A stretch of DNA of 64,000 nt from Welwitschia mirabilis (Eukaryota; Gnetophyta; Gnetopsida; Welwitschiales), in the NCBI GenBank assembly GCA_051453625.1, contig JBOZIK010000001.1, forward strand, positions 279,437,032-279,501,031, written 5' to 3'. Positions 38,001 to 50,817 of the stretch are shown here, one piece after another (position 1 is the stretch's first letter; every line of letters begins with the position of its first letter). A program made the translations under genes and the position numbers. The notes beneath the pieces are model-generated. The model was not told where the DNA came from. It saw only the letters and a program-made list of their open reading frames with translations, and did no database searches.

Positions 38001-39860
38001 ATGCTACATCGTAACTTTTATAGTAGACTATGATATATGAAAGATGTTCCCTAATAGTTAAGATATAGGTAGAAATTTTAATAAGAAACTAGGGATTTTA
38101 ACTAGGGATTTTTTTAGAGTATAGGTAACTTTATTTAGCATTCTCTCACAAGGATTAAAAAAGTAATTTGAATGTCAAAAGCACTGATACAAGTTTTACA
38201 TGAAGGTTTGAGTATAAGAAGGGTCTAAAAAATAAATGAAAAAGAATTCAATTGATTTAATATCTCCCTTTGAAAATTAGAAATAATCATTCGTAAGGTA
38301 AAGTATCATTGAAACATTAGCCAAGTAAGAGATAATTCACTAAGTAAAAATATCCATTAGTTTATCATAATTACTAGTAAATAAATAACAATAAATATCC
38401 TTGAGAAATGGGACATAGATATGTAGTCCTTCATCTTCATAAATTAGTTTAGCAGTAGGATATAATGTTAATTTGTTATCTTAGCATTTTATTAGCTTAT
38501 TCTTCTTTGTAGAATACACTTATCACTATAATGCTAAACATAGATGATCTAAATAGTAGTGATAGTCCATTTAGCTAACTTGATTCCAAGGAAGTCTAAC
38601 TAATTTAGGATGACTTGTAAATAAGATACCAAATGTCAATATTTTTAATAAATATTTTAGTAGGTAATCAACAAACATGATTACTAATAACTTAATTAGA
38701 AATAGGATAATTATAGCCTTCAAAGTATAGAAGTTTTAGGATCTATAAAAATTAAATTAATTAGAAATATGATAATTATAGCCCTCCAATATATTAATTT
38801 ACTTAATTTTAAGATCAAATATGTAAAAATACAAGTGTAAAAAAAATCTTCAACTAATCATGTGCTTACTCCTCAACAGATTTGTAAAATAAAGTGTTAT
38901 AAAGGCTATCTTGGGATTAAAAAATTTTCATGTATCTTAGTCATTTATCATATTAATAATTAAACTGATGTAAAGCAATGAGCTAAAATGCCTTGGTTAA
39001 TAGTTATACATTAGAAAGATCAAATCCCAAAAGTATTAATGTATTTTACATAATTTTTAGGTTGAAAAATTTTAAGTAAAGAAAATATGGGAATTTCTAT
39101 AGAAATAAAATGATTTTTAATAAAATTTTAAAAAATAGCCAATTTTTATCACCCAACCCATTTATACATTCTTCCAACTATTTAAATTAAGTTCAAAAGT
39201 TACAAAATATCACACAAATTCATATGGAAAAAGAAAAGACATACATTTTACTATTACTTAACATTGAAAAATTACATATATGATGATATAAAAGAAAAGA
39301 TAGAAAATATAGATATAAGATAGAAAAGGTTCTTCTATCATAAGGGGTTTGATGAGTGGTGAGAAACTAGCTATCACTACTAATCTTTTCATATTTGAGA
39401 CGTGAATTCAAGCTTCAGATATTACATGTAAATTATTACTTTTTTAAATTAGTAAATAGAATAATATAAATTACAATAAAATTTTATTGTAAAAAAGAAA
39501 ATAAGAATAAACAATTAACTTTAACATTCATATGCACATAAAAAGAAATATGAACAATATCAGTTGTACAATGCTAATAGTCTATTACTCTCTTAATAAT
39601 GCATTCAAACGTAATGGAATTACTTGTAAATTGGTTTTTTAATGAATATATGAACGAATCACATTTTATAAAATAAAAGAAATATGATAATTTACAATAG
39701 GAAATGCATCACCAATTAAACTAGATATATGCATAAAAAATTAATACAGAAATGAAACATACTAAAATGAAAAGCATTAAGGTCAAAGTAAAATCAACTT
39801 ATACATTCAACTAATATATCTTATATTCATAACTAATTACAATATATAAATAAAAGTAAA
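35081..39860. other. Unassigned AT-rich sequence; possible minus-strand coding relic
   Basis: It holds a 10-base N run (35,754-35,763). On the minus strand, about 37,880 down to 37,500, a broken frame reads MDAKMNHIMEEIRKNQEEMK and then DGSFVSISMDHLIRIAG, which looks like real but unrecognised protein. A diverged 33-base repeat pair (38,692 and 38,757, period 65) is present. The plus-strand open frame 36,694-36,957 is a hydrophobic shadow of T-rich DNA. Confidence 0.35.
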
Positions 39861-39869
39861 TTAAAGTAG

Positions 39870-40640
39870 AAATTAAAGAAACTAAGCTAAAACACCTAGC
39901 TTAGATGCTTCTAATAATATTTTTAGCAAGGAAGCTTGAAATGAATTGCAAATAATGAAACCAAATTGAAGATGCAGTAAAGAAGCATTGAAACCAACCT
40001 TTATGGTAATAAAAAACCACAATTATAAGAACAATCGAATGAACTTTTCTAAGTAAATTACAACATCTAAATCTCCTTTTCCAATGAAAAAGGATACATT
40101 TATACTAGACTTCCATGGGAATTTTTGAAAAAATTATAATAGAATTTGTATTAAATAAAACATAATTAGAAAGTATTTAGTATATGATTGATTTGATACT
40201 ATTTCATTCCTTTTACTCCTTACTATTTCTTTGAAATTACATATCACTAGATCCACAACCTATCACTAACACATACTAAATCTTTAATATTTATCATAGG
40301 TATACTATAAGTAGTTATATTTTTTTCATGTTATGATAAACATAGATATTTATTATATAGAATTTTCTTGGTTGTGAATAATAAGTTTATAACTACATGT
40401 GTTTATCCTTATCAATTAGTTATAGCCTAGTTATTATGGCCTTATCCATATGCAATATTCTATGATAAATGGATCTTTTACTATCACTGGGTCTTAATCT
40501 ATTTGACTTATTATACTCCTTATTACCATGTGATAAATCTATCACTAGACAATTTCTAATCAATAATTCTACATATTATAGTAAAGCATTATATCCTATC
40601 ATAAGATTATTGTTACATAATAATCTTGTGATAAAATTAA
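39870..40640 (-). mobile_element. LTR-like copy inverted relative to 34.1-35.1 kb
   Basis: Its reverse complement contains ATAAATGTATCCTTTTTCATTGG, TTTAGCTTAGTTTCTTTAAT and a TATCACATGGTAATAAGGA word, matching ATAAATATAACCTTTTTCCA, TTAGTTAGTTTCTTTCATTT and TATCATGTGGGAATAAGGA of the plus copy, in the same order. Both are probably LTR copies of one family inserted in opposite orientation. Confidence 0.45.
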
Positions 40641-43300
40641 AAAAATAATATTATCACTTATAGCAATTTTTCAAAATAATATCTTTGACACATAATTACT
40701 TCTTAATGTAGTTGTAAAGAGTAATTTAGAGTCTTTTTTATTTGAATTTTTATGATACAACCATATATTAAAATTAAAATTTATAGTGCTATCATAGTAG
40801 CCTTCCTATTTTTTAATGGTGATGGTTCCTTTGTCATACGTTAATTCACATTTAAGCATGATTTTATTTAATATGGTATTTAATTCATTGATAAAACAAT
40901 AGACTACTAAAAATAGAATAATGTACACCATACGAAAGAGTAGTCATTATATTAACAAGAAGAGAAAAGTATATGGTACAAATTACAAATAGTAAAGTGA
41001 AATATTAGAATTAGTATAATTCTTCCAAAAATTAAAATAAGCAAAATTATGATTTCTGAAGTTTCCATTTCTTGTGAATATTCTCCTTTCTTTAGTAGTG
41101 ATAGGCTTGTAACATGTCCAACATCCAACCCCATATGCATCTTAATTTCTCTTACCTTACTAATAAGATTCCTTACCTTGAGATCCAAAAGTTGTAATTG
41201 TTGTTGTAAATGATGGATGTCTTATGTAATTTATTGAAATTATCCCATAAGTAAGATTACAAGGTAGGAATCCATTTGAGAGGATAGTACTTCTGACAAT
41301 TGTAATTGGCCTTGCTCCATGAGATGAATTTTATTCAGATTTCTTTTTATTAAGGTAATCATCTATTTAACTTCCTCATGAGTTATCTTAGGCACATTTT
41401 TTAACCCTGAGAATAAAATTTACCAAGAAAGGAAAAGCTATGATCATATGTAGCTAAACTACTAATTTCATAAATTTGATGATGATATAAGCAAAATTGT
41501 ATACCTTTTCATTTTGTAAAGATAATACCAAAATAGCTTAAAACATCATAATATTGATTACATGTATTATGAAATAAATATTAGTGGCAATCAATTTAAA
41601 CAACATGCACGCTAAGAGATAAAAAGTATGGATGGAGAGGCCTTTTTCAAAGGTTAAGGCTGAAGCCTTAGAGACCACCTTATCTCCTATAAGATATCTA
41701 AAAATCTTTAATTTTTACTTCCTCATATTTTTATTGATGTAAAAGTGTATTTCTTTTGAGGGAATCCATGATTCTTCTATAGAAATGCAATTGTAATTTC
41801 AATTTCTCTGTGATCCACATAAGATAAAATGGTAATTTTCCTTTCTAATTAATTTGGATATTCATTGATAGGATGCCTATAGTGTGTGGTCATCTTATGA
41901 TCAAAATCTTTGACCTAGCTTGAATAGTATTCCATATGTGTCAACTTGACAAACCAAGTCAAGCCATAATGAATCCATTTCTATGCTATTTGTAGCTACT
42001 TAGTGTAAATTTGGTTTAGAATAATTATGGCTTTTCAGAATCATCTCCTTTCGTTCCTAACTATTTTGTAGTAGTAGTTGTGGTAGCTTGTGTGGTAGGA
42101 GATTGAGTGGGAGGTGGTTATGTAAAAGAAGCTTATATTAGATCTTGTGTAGTAGAATTACCACTTGTTCTTCTATTATAGATGGGTTATTTATTCTAAA
42201 ACAAATAAAATTTGTTTTAAAGGCCTTTATGCTTATAGAAAAATAATTGAATATAAACTAACTAGGAATATTTCTTAAAAGAAAAAAAAAGATGAAAGAA
42301 CATGGAGTGTGAAGGTTTTTTAAACTTAGAAACCACTCCCTTGTTACAATTTCATTATAGATCCCATAATTTTAAACTGAAATAGGGCATTTTGTAATTT
42401 AAGAAGTTCTAATTTTAACTACATTAGGTTGAAAGCCTTAAAATATTAAAAAATACCTCAATTTATCAAAAAAAGGTAAAGAAAACAACCTAAATTCTAT
42501 TTAAGTGGGAATGAAGAAAACAGGAAAGAGATGAAGCTTATCCATGATGAGGAGCTTTCACTCAAAGTAGACATTCCTTTTTGAACATGTTGGTATCCTG
42601 GTTGTTTAAATTAAGTATCAATAGTAATTACGACATGTACAAGTAGGGTAAGAGTTGCTATTTTAGACTAGGGTTATAACTTGTTATATATACATATATA
42701 TTGTGTAAATTTTTGTATTACTCTAGTTATCACATCATGATAGTTTGTGATATTTCTAAATCTTCTTGAGTTTTGATCAATTGTGTGATTTTTTATCATA
42801 AATAGAGCAAAAAATTTACACTTATTTTCACATTGATAGCCTATTATAATAGTATTGCATTTATATCAAGTAATGATGAATTTCTTCTCTGTAAACCTAT
42901 TAAACTCATATTATGGTTTATTATGACACTATATCTTTATAATAGATCTATTGCTTGGAAATCGAACTACAACATTATTAAAAAAAATTTAATTATTATT
43001 TTATTTTTTAAATTTTTTATTCTTTTTTTCTTTTTTTATTTTTTTTAAGTGATTAAACATCATACTACATACCTTTCACTCTACATTTGTCAAAAAGGGT
43101 AGTGATACATAGTTTTTATGTATTTACTTATTCTGCTTCATGAAATGAGGTGAGTAGTAGCATGCAAAAAACCTAGGTTGATGGCATGCACACTCAGGTA
43201 GTCTATCTTCATATAAGATAAAAAGATATCTTATTGTAGGTAAAGCTTGTTCAATTAAAAATTTAAGTTGATAAAATTTAAAGTTCATTGCTCCTTTTAA
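40641..43300. other. Unassigned; minus-strand coiled-coil-like relic
   Basis: A minus-strand frame (40,952-41,188, open to the left of MDLKVRNLISKVREIKMHMG) and its upstream continuation rich in Q and L could be a retroelement gag relic. Further upstream (about 42,060-42,120 minus) is PPTQSPTTQATTTTT. None of this gives a firm family. Confidence 0.3.
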
Positions 43301-43307
43301 TCTTTTA

Positions 43308-43393
43308 TTGTATTAATTAATAGGTATAAATTAGTAAAAAATGATGAATATTGTATTAATTAATAGGTATAAACTAGTGAAATTTTTTCTGTA
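43308..43393. repeat. Two tandem 43-bp copies
   Basis: TTGTATTAATTAATAGGTAT starts at 43,308 and 43,351. The second half of copy 2 has diverged. Confidence 0.75.
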
Positions 43394-43615
43394 AATCTAG
43401 GATTATGTCAAAAGTTGGAAAATATAAAAATAGTAATTTTTTTGATGAGTATTTATTTTTAAAATATTTATTTGTTAAAATACATTAGAAAATAAATGTA
43501 AAAAATAGTAAGTAAGTAATTACATTTCTGTATCTATCTATGAACATATTTGCAAACTTGAGTATATTCAATTGTAGGAAATTGAACAAGATTTTCAAAA
43601 CATCTTGAATAATTA

Positions 43616-44233
43616 ACGTCTCTCTATGACTATAAGGATGGATATCTAGTCCTTCAATATCCTGTCACGAGAACTTCTGGTGCAAATGAAGACAAGCAAG
43701 ATTCAAGGGCGAGATCACTATTTATTGACACACAAGCACATAAGAAAACAGATAAAAAGGTGCGAGTAAAACTATAACGGTCACGCGAGAAGAAACAACA
43801 CACATGTAGCAGAAGTTAGATGAATGTTTAGTATAGAAGTTACAATAGTGTGGTTCGACTGGTCATCTGAATGATAGAGGAGACAATGCCACCTCATAAA
43901 TGATCCACATCAGATGCCAGATAGATTATAGTTAGCATCCCCATTGGCATGAACTGCTTGGTCATTTGTCCTGTTGTCTGGACAATGAGGTGGATGATGA
44001 TCTTTTACAAATCTTTAATTAGTGCATCAGCCACAATATTTTGCAAGAAGTTCTCTTAAAAATGTAAAGTATTTAGAATTGCTCAAGATGCTATAAATCA
44101 TCATGGAGATTACATGTTTTAATCTCTTTTACCTCAACTCTCCATTATCATGAAAATCAAGCATTTACCAGTTTATTAACCTATAAAACCATCAAAATAC
44201 CCTATCAAATATACATAAGTAGGCAACACAACA
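43616..44233 (-). mobile_element. Left (3') LTR, outer end missing
   Basis: 43,616-43,910 aligns with 54,734-55,025 (shared words GAGATCACTATTTATTGA, GAATGTTTAGTATA, GATAGAGGAGAC). 43,974-44,233 aligns with 61,654-61,914 (TGGACAATGAGGTGGA, TTAATTAGTGCATCAGCC, GCTATAAATCATCATGGAGA). About 480 bases that follow the primer site in the right LTR (54,255-54,733) have no counterpart left of 43,616, so this LTR has lost its R/U5 end. The right end CACAACA precedes the polypurine tract. Confidence 0.85.
43848..44002. repeat. Two hairpin motifs in the 3' LTR
   Basis: 43,848-43,880 (GGTTCGACTGGTCATCTGAA) and 43,961-44,002 (GTTGTCTGGACAATGAGGTG) are decayed members of the GTCGTC..GACGAC family. Their partners are at 54,963-54,994 and 61,654-61,682 in the right LTR. 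Confidence 0.7.
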
Positions 44234-44248
44234 TAGCCCCTCACTTAG
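44234..44248 (-). promoter_or_regulatory. Polypurine tract
   Basis: TAGCCCCTCACTTAG, in element sense CTAAGTGAGGGGCTA, sits directly inside the left LTR, where plus-strand synthesis would be primed. Confidence 0.75.
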
Positions 44249-44433
44249 CTTTATCAGTTTCTGATAAAATCAAGTGGTAAACCATACTTACGAGCCAACT
44301 TATTAAATAATAAAATAACTAGGATACTTAAGGAAATAATTTCAAAAAGATTTTTAAAAATTATAGATATACATACTGGATTTTAGAAAATCAGAGAAAC
44401 TGATCATTTTACTTGCCAGAAGCTCAGCAAATT

Positions 44434-44474
44434 GGTCATCTAGTTTTTCATCCAGACAATGAAGGGGATGACAG
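44434..44474. repeat. Hairpin motif inside the element, near 3' LTR
   Basis: GGTCATCTAGTTTTTCATCC followed by AGACAATGAAGGGGATGACA: GTCATC/CATCC arms and a GGATGAC arm. It lies outside the LTR, in the 3' untranslated part. Confidence 0.55.
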
Positions 44475-44779
44475 GCTCAAAAAATGTTTTTAAAACTAAA
44501 ACTTACTATAGAATTTTTATTTTTACAGATAATTAGAAAATGTAATAAAATAGCCCTTCACTGAATTAAGTAGTAATGAATAGAAAGATTGCCTAAGTAA
44601 AATAAACCCTCATTCATAACATGTAAAAAATTAAAAGGTAGATATGAAAAATTAGATACAAATCAGTACACCATGCTAGAAAAATAAAGTATCTATAAAA
44701 TCAAAAAGAGTTTTCAGTACACATGTTTTTAAAAGGGGAGATACAAAATAATAATACAAAATAACTCCCCTCATCGATG

Positions 44780-46060
44780 CATGATAAACTCTAGTTCGGC
44801 AGCTGGCTTAGGAGTAGAGGGAGAAGAGGGAGGATGCTTAGGATCTATGGGGAAACGGAGGTCCAAAGATGTAGAGATCGATCTGACCATCTCATTTTCT
44901 AGATACATACAGCCTTAGAAATGTCCACCATTATACTTTGCTAAATAGAAATGACACACTAGCGCATGTCGATAATTTCGTTCTCAGTGTGCTTCATTCT
45001 CCTCTCAACAGACAGGACCCTGTGCTCTAAAGTCTGGATTTTTTGATCAAGTGATTGGATACCTCTATCAACGAAACCTCTGATGGTCTTATTGACCTCA
45101 TCTAAGAGAGCTTGAATCTGCTCAAGTGAAGGTCCAACTGCAAGTCTCTGTACCTAAGATCTCTTTGCTCCTCCTAGAACCTGTATATTCATTTCCTATA
45201 AATAGCAAGCTGAACTTTGTATATGCGATAAGCGCTACATGTCAATGGGATCTGGAATCCTAAATCATCTAAAGAGTGCTGAGAGAAGGCATGGAAAACC
45301 AAGTATCTGAATTTGTCATGCCTCTATCACAGATCTGAGTCTTCTCCAGATAAATGTAGACAGGTCTATTTGCTTCCCCTATCTAAAAGCTATCAATATC
45401 TATAAATTTGCTACCATTGGCGTGACTATCATGGAAATATGGGCTAATGTTATGGATCAACCTTTTATGAAAAACCCTATATGTAAGGGTCAGCTAAGTA
45501 ACATTTACTCCTCGTCTATCAGTAGTGAGATCGGCCGGAATATCCAAAATGACACTATATGCTCAGCGCTCCTTAGTGTAACCAGCCGAGTGTATGTGCA
45601 TGCTCCAAAGCTCACTAAGATATATGATAACTGTAATATGGGATGGAAGAATTGCTATCACATGATCTCATATCAAATCAACAATTTTATCCTATAATTA
45701 ACCACGAGCGTCAGGTCGCCTCTTGATATGCATGGTATCGTAGAATTCCCTTGTCTCTGATACATAATATAACCCATGCGCATCTATAATCTATCTGAGC
45801 TATGAATCTGTCAATCTATGGTCTATGTTAGGCTCAATATAGGCTTATGAAGTCATCAAAATAACACTTAACATGTATACTGACTATTTGAATAGTCATA
45901 GAATGACGGTGTTGAGGTGGCAGATGTGCAGGCTCTGCACGCGCTATCTCAGGTGGTACTATGGGACCCGTCTCCTACTCTATTGCTTCATCCTTAGCCT
46001 CATCCTGTCTATCTTTATACATATAGGGTCTACTCAATTGGAAAAACAAAAAACATCATG
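44780..46060 (-). pseudogene. Extra ORF between pol and 3' LTR, unknown function
   Basis: A GC-richer block whose minus strand reads, across frames, PPEIARAEPAHLPPQ (about 45,950), then KRRPDARG (about 45,720), AILPSHITVIIYLSELWSMH (about 45,600-45,660), a central segment with KFIDIDSF and VYIYLEKTQICDRGMT (about 45,320-45,410), and a C-terminal coiled coil LEQIQALLDEVNKTIRGFVD ... LEHRVLSVERRMKHTENEII (about 44,970-45,130). Athila elements often carry an additional ORF at this place, sometimes called env-like. I see no signal peptide or clear membrane segment, so I do not call it envelope. It is broken by stops but less decayed than pol. Confidence 0.6.
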
Positions 46061-48190
46061 CGAAAACAGAAAGACATGTCAAAAACATCGCATGCATGCG
46101 TAATAACGGCCCTTAAAAATCAATAAAATGGGAAAAATACTAAAAATATGTCTTGTCCTTATAAAAATATGAAATTCATCCCACATTGTTTAAATGTGTG
46201 AATAAAAATGGAAAATACGTGAAAAATTTAGAAACTGTATTATTGGTGGGCCCCACATGAGGTGAAAAGTTGAAATGCTCAAATAAAAATCTATCTAGTA
46301 GAGTCATAGAAAACATTAAACTAATCAATTTTTCCTAAAGGATCACTATGTTTTGATCTATGGTTTGTGAGAAAATGAGTGTGAAAAATAGAATTTGTGA
46401 AAGACCTCATAGACCGCACAAATGCTCACAACTCAAAAAATACACAGTGAAATTCAAATCTATAAGTCCCAAATTAAAGAGCATGAAAAATTAAGTGATA
46501 TACATAAAAATTGCATATCTAAAGGCTAAAAAACAAGAGAAAAAAATTTAAAAAAGAGGAAAAAGAAACATACCTGATTTTTTAAAATCTATTGAAATCT
46601 TATGAATTTGGACACGAAATCAGGTAGGCAAGTTCGAGAATGCTAGTACAGGCCAGAAGGATCATCATTTATCAAAAAATGGGTACAAATAATGAACAAA
46701 TGATGAAAAATGAGGAAAAAGAATTTGAGCTATAGTTTAGGATGACTCTTAGAAAAAATCAGACTGACATCCTCCAATGTTGTCTGGACGACCAAGTGAA
46801 TGATAGGGCATTAATATTTTTTCAAAAAGATAAATGTAAGCTAGAAAATCTAGGCTCAGATATAATTGTGTTAAGTATCAGATTTTTAATAGAAAAACTG
46901 AGGAAGACAGAAAAGAGAACCAAGAAAATCAAGGAAAAAAAGGACAAACTCATAATAAAGGAAGACTATGACTGAAAAAAATAGACTGCTTAAGCTGAAA
47001 CCCATTAATAAAAGATAAATGGATGTGCCCAAACAGAAAATAAAAGCAAGATAAACTTAGAACTCCATAAGATACAAGGAAACTCATCAGAACTAGGAAA
47101 TGAAAAAGATGTTCTTTTTTTATTTTCAAATTCTTACAAAAAAATGATATAACATGACAGAACAGTAAGGAACTACTAAATGATTATGTCCTATGAAAGA
47201 ATGAGAAAATGTATAAATGACTTTGAAATCCCAAACTCAAAAACTGAAAAAACATAGAATGAAAATGGACACAAGCAATAAGGAGAAGATTATTTACCTA
47301 TCTAATTACTAACTTAGCAAACTCCCAAGGAATATATCATAAAATCACCTTAGTAAATATGTATAATAAAATGTATATACTTTATAAAGTTCACTCGAAA
47401 AGGCAATGATTATGGTGATATCCAAAGATTTAAGTTCTCAAAAATAATAAATGTCAAGATCAAAAGTTACTTGAAAATGAACTCACCTGCTCTCATCCCA
47501 CAAACACATCCAAACCTTTAAAAGTGAAATGATTAAGTAGAAATACTAAGAGTCTAGGAAATAAGCAATGCTTCTAATGACACCAGGAACACCTTTTATC
47601 CCATAGTCTCAAAGTTTATTATAACTTTTTTCATTTGCAACCACAGTTAGAGGAGTAGGAACTTGTAAAGCATGACCAACTGACCCCCCAGTGGAGTTTT
47701 CATAGCTATCAACACTGCCAAAGATTCCTCTTGGAAAAATTTACCTTTGTGTGATAGAACATCATGGTAACCATGTATTTTTCTTGAAGCAAGAAATATA
47801 ATAGATCATAGTCATTATTTTTTTCTCTTTTTCTTTTTTTTTTGTGAAAAAAATTTCACATGATCACACACTCAAAAAGATAAAGGTAAGTAAGTGAGAT
47901 AAAAGACAGAAAAGAATACTCCTAAACAACCCAAGATCTTAACACCATTGAAAAAACATAAGAAACTAAGGCATCTTCCTTCAAATGAAGTCCATAGACA
48001 TGGGACTATCTCAAGATTATATGAATCCGATCTTACCACTATAAATGCCTAAGTATGAATACTAATCATAAAACTTTATAAAGTAATACACAAGTCAAGT
48101 TTAAAATATGATCAAGTAATATCATAACATCAACCAAAGGAGTAAGCTAAGCAAGAACTCAGATAATGATAGGGAGGAGGAACTCCTCAT
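46061..48190 (-). other. Spacer between pol and the extra ORF
   Basis: A-rich, without recognised coding words. It contains one well-kept hairpin motif at 46,763-46,807 (GTTGTCTGGACGACCAAGTG). The open plus-strand frame 46,742-46,975 is lysine-rich chance sequence. Confidence 0.4.
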
Positions 48191-48194
48191 CTAG

Positions 48195-49300
48195 GGGAAT
48201 CTCCAAAATAAGTCTTCTATCATATTCATGGTTGCATCTAAAGATCCTTCATATAATTTCAACCATTATCCATTAACCTTCTGAATCTCTCCAGTTTCTA
48301 AGTCTAAAATCTTAACTGAGTCATTAGGATTCACTTTCTCTATAAATTAAGGATCTAATTATTTAAAGGTTAACTTGTTATTCAAAAAATGAACTCTAGT
48401 ATTAAGACAAGTTGACCGAGTTCAAGCTTTTTGTAAAATAGTTTTTTATCATATTTGAACTTTGCTTGGGCTTTATGGATTAATTGGTGATGTATGGTAT
48501 GAGCTCATTTTTCATCAAGATGGTCTAATTGGGCTAATCTATATTTAAAGTTTTTACAAAAATCCATAAGATTAAGTTGATGAGATGCACGATAAGAATT
48601 ATAACACACATCAACATGTAATACACAATCTTTATCGTACACAAGTTCGTATGATGAAAAACCAAGAGAAGTATACCAAGTAATACAGTAAGCCTAAAGT
48701 ACATCATTAAGTTTAGAGACCTAAGACTTTTTATTAACAAAAAAAGTTTTTCTAATATTTTCTTTATTTATCTATTGGCATTTTCAGCTTGTCCATTAGT
48801 TTGAGAATGATAAGTACAAGATACTTAATGTTTTATACTAATGGACAAAAAAAGCTTTCTAAAAAGCTCATTAATAAAATGAGTACCCTGATCACTAATG
48901 ATAACTCTAAAAAACCAAAATCTCTAAAAAATATGAGTTCTAAGAAAATTGCAAACAGTTTAGACATCATTTAAAGAAGTAGGTATGACTTCAGTCCATT
49001 TAGTCACATAATCCACAGTTACTAAAATGTAATGCTTATTAGAAGAAGGTGGATGAATATGGCATATGAAATTAATATCCCAGTAATCAAAAGTATTACA
49101 CTCAAGAATAGGTCTAAGGAGTATTTCTTATGAATGGACAAGGCTACCATAATGCTAACAAGAATCACACCTTCTAGCAAAATCAAAAGAATCATGAAAA
49201 AGAGTAGGCCAATAAAAATGAGAATGGAGGATTTTCATAATTGTTTTATGTCCATTAAAGTGTCCTTCACAACATCATCATGATAAAGATGAAGGATTTC
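48195..49300 (-). pseudogene. Integrase relic of Athila-type pol
   Basis: Minus-strand words in order: GHFNGHKTIMKILHSHFYWP (about 49,260), RRCDSC (zinc-binding, about 49,165), then ILVTVDYVTKWTEVIPTSLND (about 49,030-48,975), VIISDQGTHFINELFRKLF (about 48,910-48,850), HSQTNGQAENANR (about 48,800), and a C-terminal DLETGEIQKVNG*WLKLYEG (about 48,300-48,240). The DDE core and the gypsy-type C-terminus are visible; several stops interrupt it. No chromodomain is seen, consistent with Athila/Tat rather than chromoviruses. Confidence 0.8.
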
Positions 49301-49420
49301 AGGTGTTTCCTAATCAAGAACACATTTTCTCATGATTTGGTCTTTACACTTATAGTACAATGGCTCTATCCACTTAGAGTCACTTATTCTATGAAGAAAA
49401 TATTTGAGTTAATTGTAGGT

Positions 49421-49850
49421 CTAATGTTTGCATAACAAGGAGGAGGATGAGAAGAAGATAAAAAGCTGCTTATTAGAAAAAGAATCATCAATGAGAGAAT
49501 CATCTGAAGGAGAAGAAATATGAGATAAATGATTAACAATGGAATTATGCTTCCCTGCTTTTTCTATGATGGTCAAGTTAAACTCTTGCATAAGTAGAAT
49601 CCATCTAATCAAACGTGCACTAGAGTCTTTCTTGGTCATGAGGTAACAAATAGTAGCATGATCGGTGTAAATATTGGTATGAAAGCCTAAAAGATAATGT
49701 TTTAGAAAATCAAGATAAAATATAATGGCTAGCATCTCTTTCTTTGTAGTGATATAATTCGTTTGAGCTCTAGACAAAGATTTGCTAAGATAAGATATAA
49801 CATGAAAATCATTTTCATATTTCTGACAAAGTACCCACCCACGGCAAAAT
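49421..49850 (-). pseudogene. RNase H relic of Athila-type pol
   Basis: The open frame 49,421-49,777 reads NYITTKKEMLAIIFYLDFLK, then NIYTDHATICYLMTKKDSSA and RLIRWILLMQEFNLTIIEKA and NHLSHI, the standard gypsy RNase H block that follows RT. This is one of the longest uninterrupted pieces of the element. Confidence 0.85.
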
Positions 49851-50079
49851 TACTCGCATCACACATAAGTTTAAAATCTAGTTCCCAATTGGGTCCCATT
49901 ACTATAGGATCATAAGAAAGTTCACGTTTAAGCCTATTAAAAGTAACTTGATAAGATTTGTTTCATTCAAATTTGGCTTATTTCTCTAGTAATGAGTAAA
50001 AGGGTTTATAAATATTAGCATAATCATGAATAAACCGACAATAAAAACCATAATGACCAAAAAAAATCTAACTTGTTTA

Positions 50080-50802
50080 ACATTTGTAAGGGTACTTAGT
50101 TTTTGAATAATACTAACTTTGGAAGTATTTATTAGAATCCCCCCTTTTGAGATATAATGACTTAAAACAATTCCACTTTTAACAAGAAATAAACTCTTTT
50201 CTTAATTCAAGTGTAAGCCACTAGAAATGCAATGATCAATGACTTTCTCTAATTGTTCTAAAATTTCTTCAAAAGTTTTAGCATAAATAGAAAAGTCATT
50301 TATAAAAATTTTAATAGAATCCTTAAGAATATCAAAGAAAATACCCATCATAGCACACTAAAAAGTACAGGAAGTATTACAAAGTCTGAAAGGCATGTGT
50401 TTAAAAGTGAAAGTATCAAAAGGATAAGTAAAAGTGGTTTTTGCTTGGTTCTCACTAGCAATGAAAACCTAGTTGTAATTGCTATAACTATCAAGAAAAT
50501 AGTAAAAAGCATGACCATGAATCCTATCAAGAATCTGATAAAAAAAAGGCAAGGACATTGGTCTTTTTCAGTTACTTCATTTAGTTTTCTAAAGTTTATG
50601 CACATTCTCCATTTACCAACTTTTTAGGAACTACTATCAAGGGGCTAACCCACTCACTATTAGCTATCAAATAAATGGTTTTAGCATTCATTAATTTTAT
50701 GATTTTATCTTTTATAATTTGTTTAAGGGCTAGATTTAATCTACATTCGGGTTGCCGCACACGTTTAGCATTTTCTTTAAGGTAGATTTTTATGTTAAAC
50801 AA
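50080..50802 (-). pseudogene. Reverse transcriptase relic of Athila-type pol
   Basis: Minus-strand words: QPECRLNLALKQIIKDKIIK, NSEWVSPLIVVPKK (about 50,625-50,760), MCINFRKLNEVTEKDQ (50,605), FDTFTFKHMPFRLCNT (about 50,380-50,430), IKIFINDFSIYAKTFEEILE (about 50,250-50,310; the catalytic F-x-D-D box reads FINDF, first D lost), and SHYISKGGILINTSKV (about 50,110-50,155). Stops and frameshifts split the gene. Confidence 0.85.
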
Positions 50803-50817
50803 TCGAAGTGGGTATGG

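Noticed and set aside
45422-46103. Plus-strand open frames of 91 and 76 residues
   Set aside because: They are antisense shadows of the minus-strand extra ORF of the Athila-type element.
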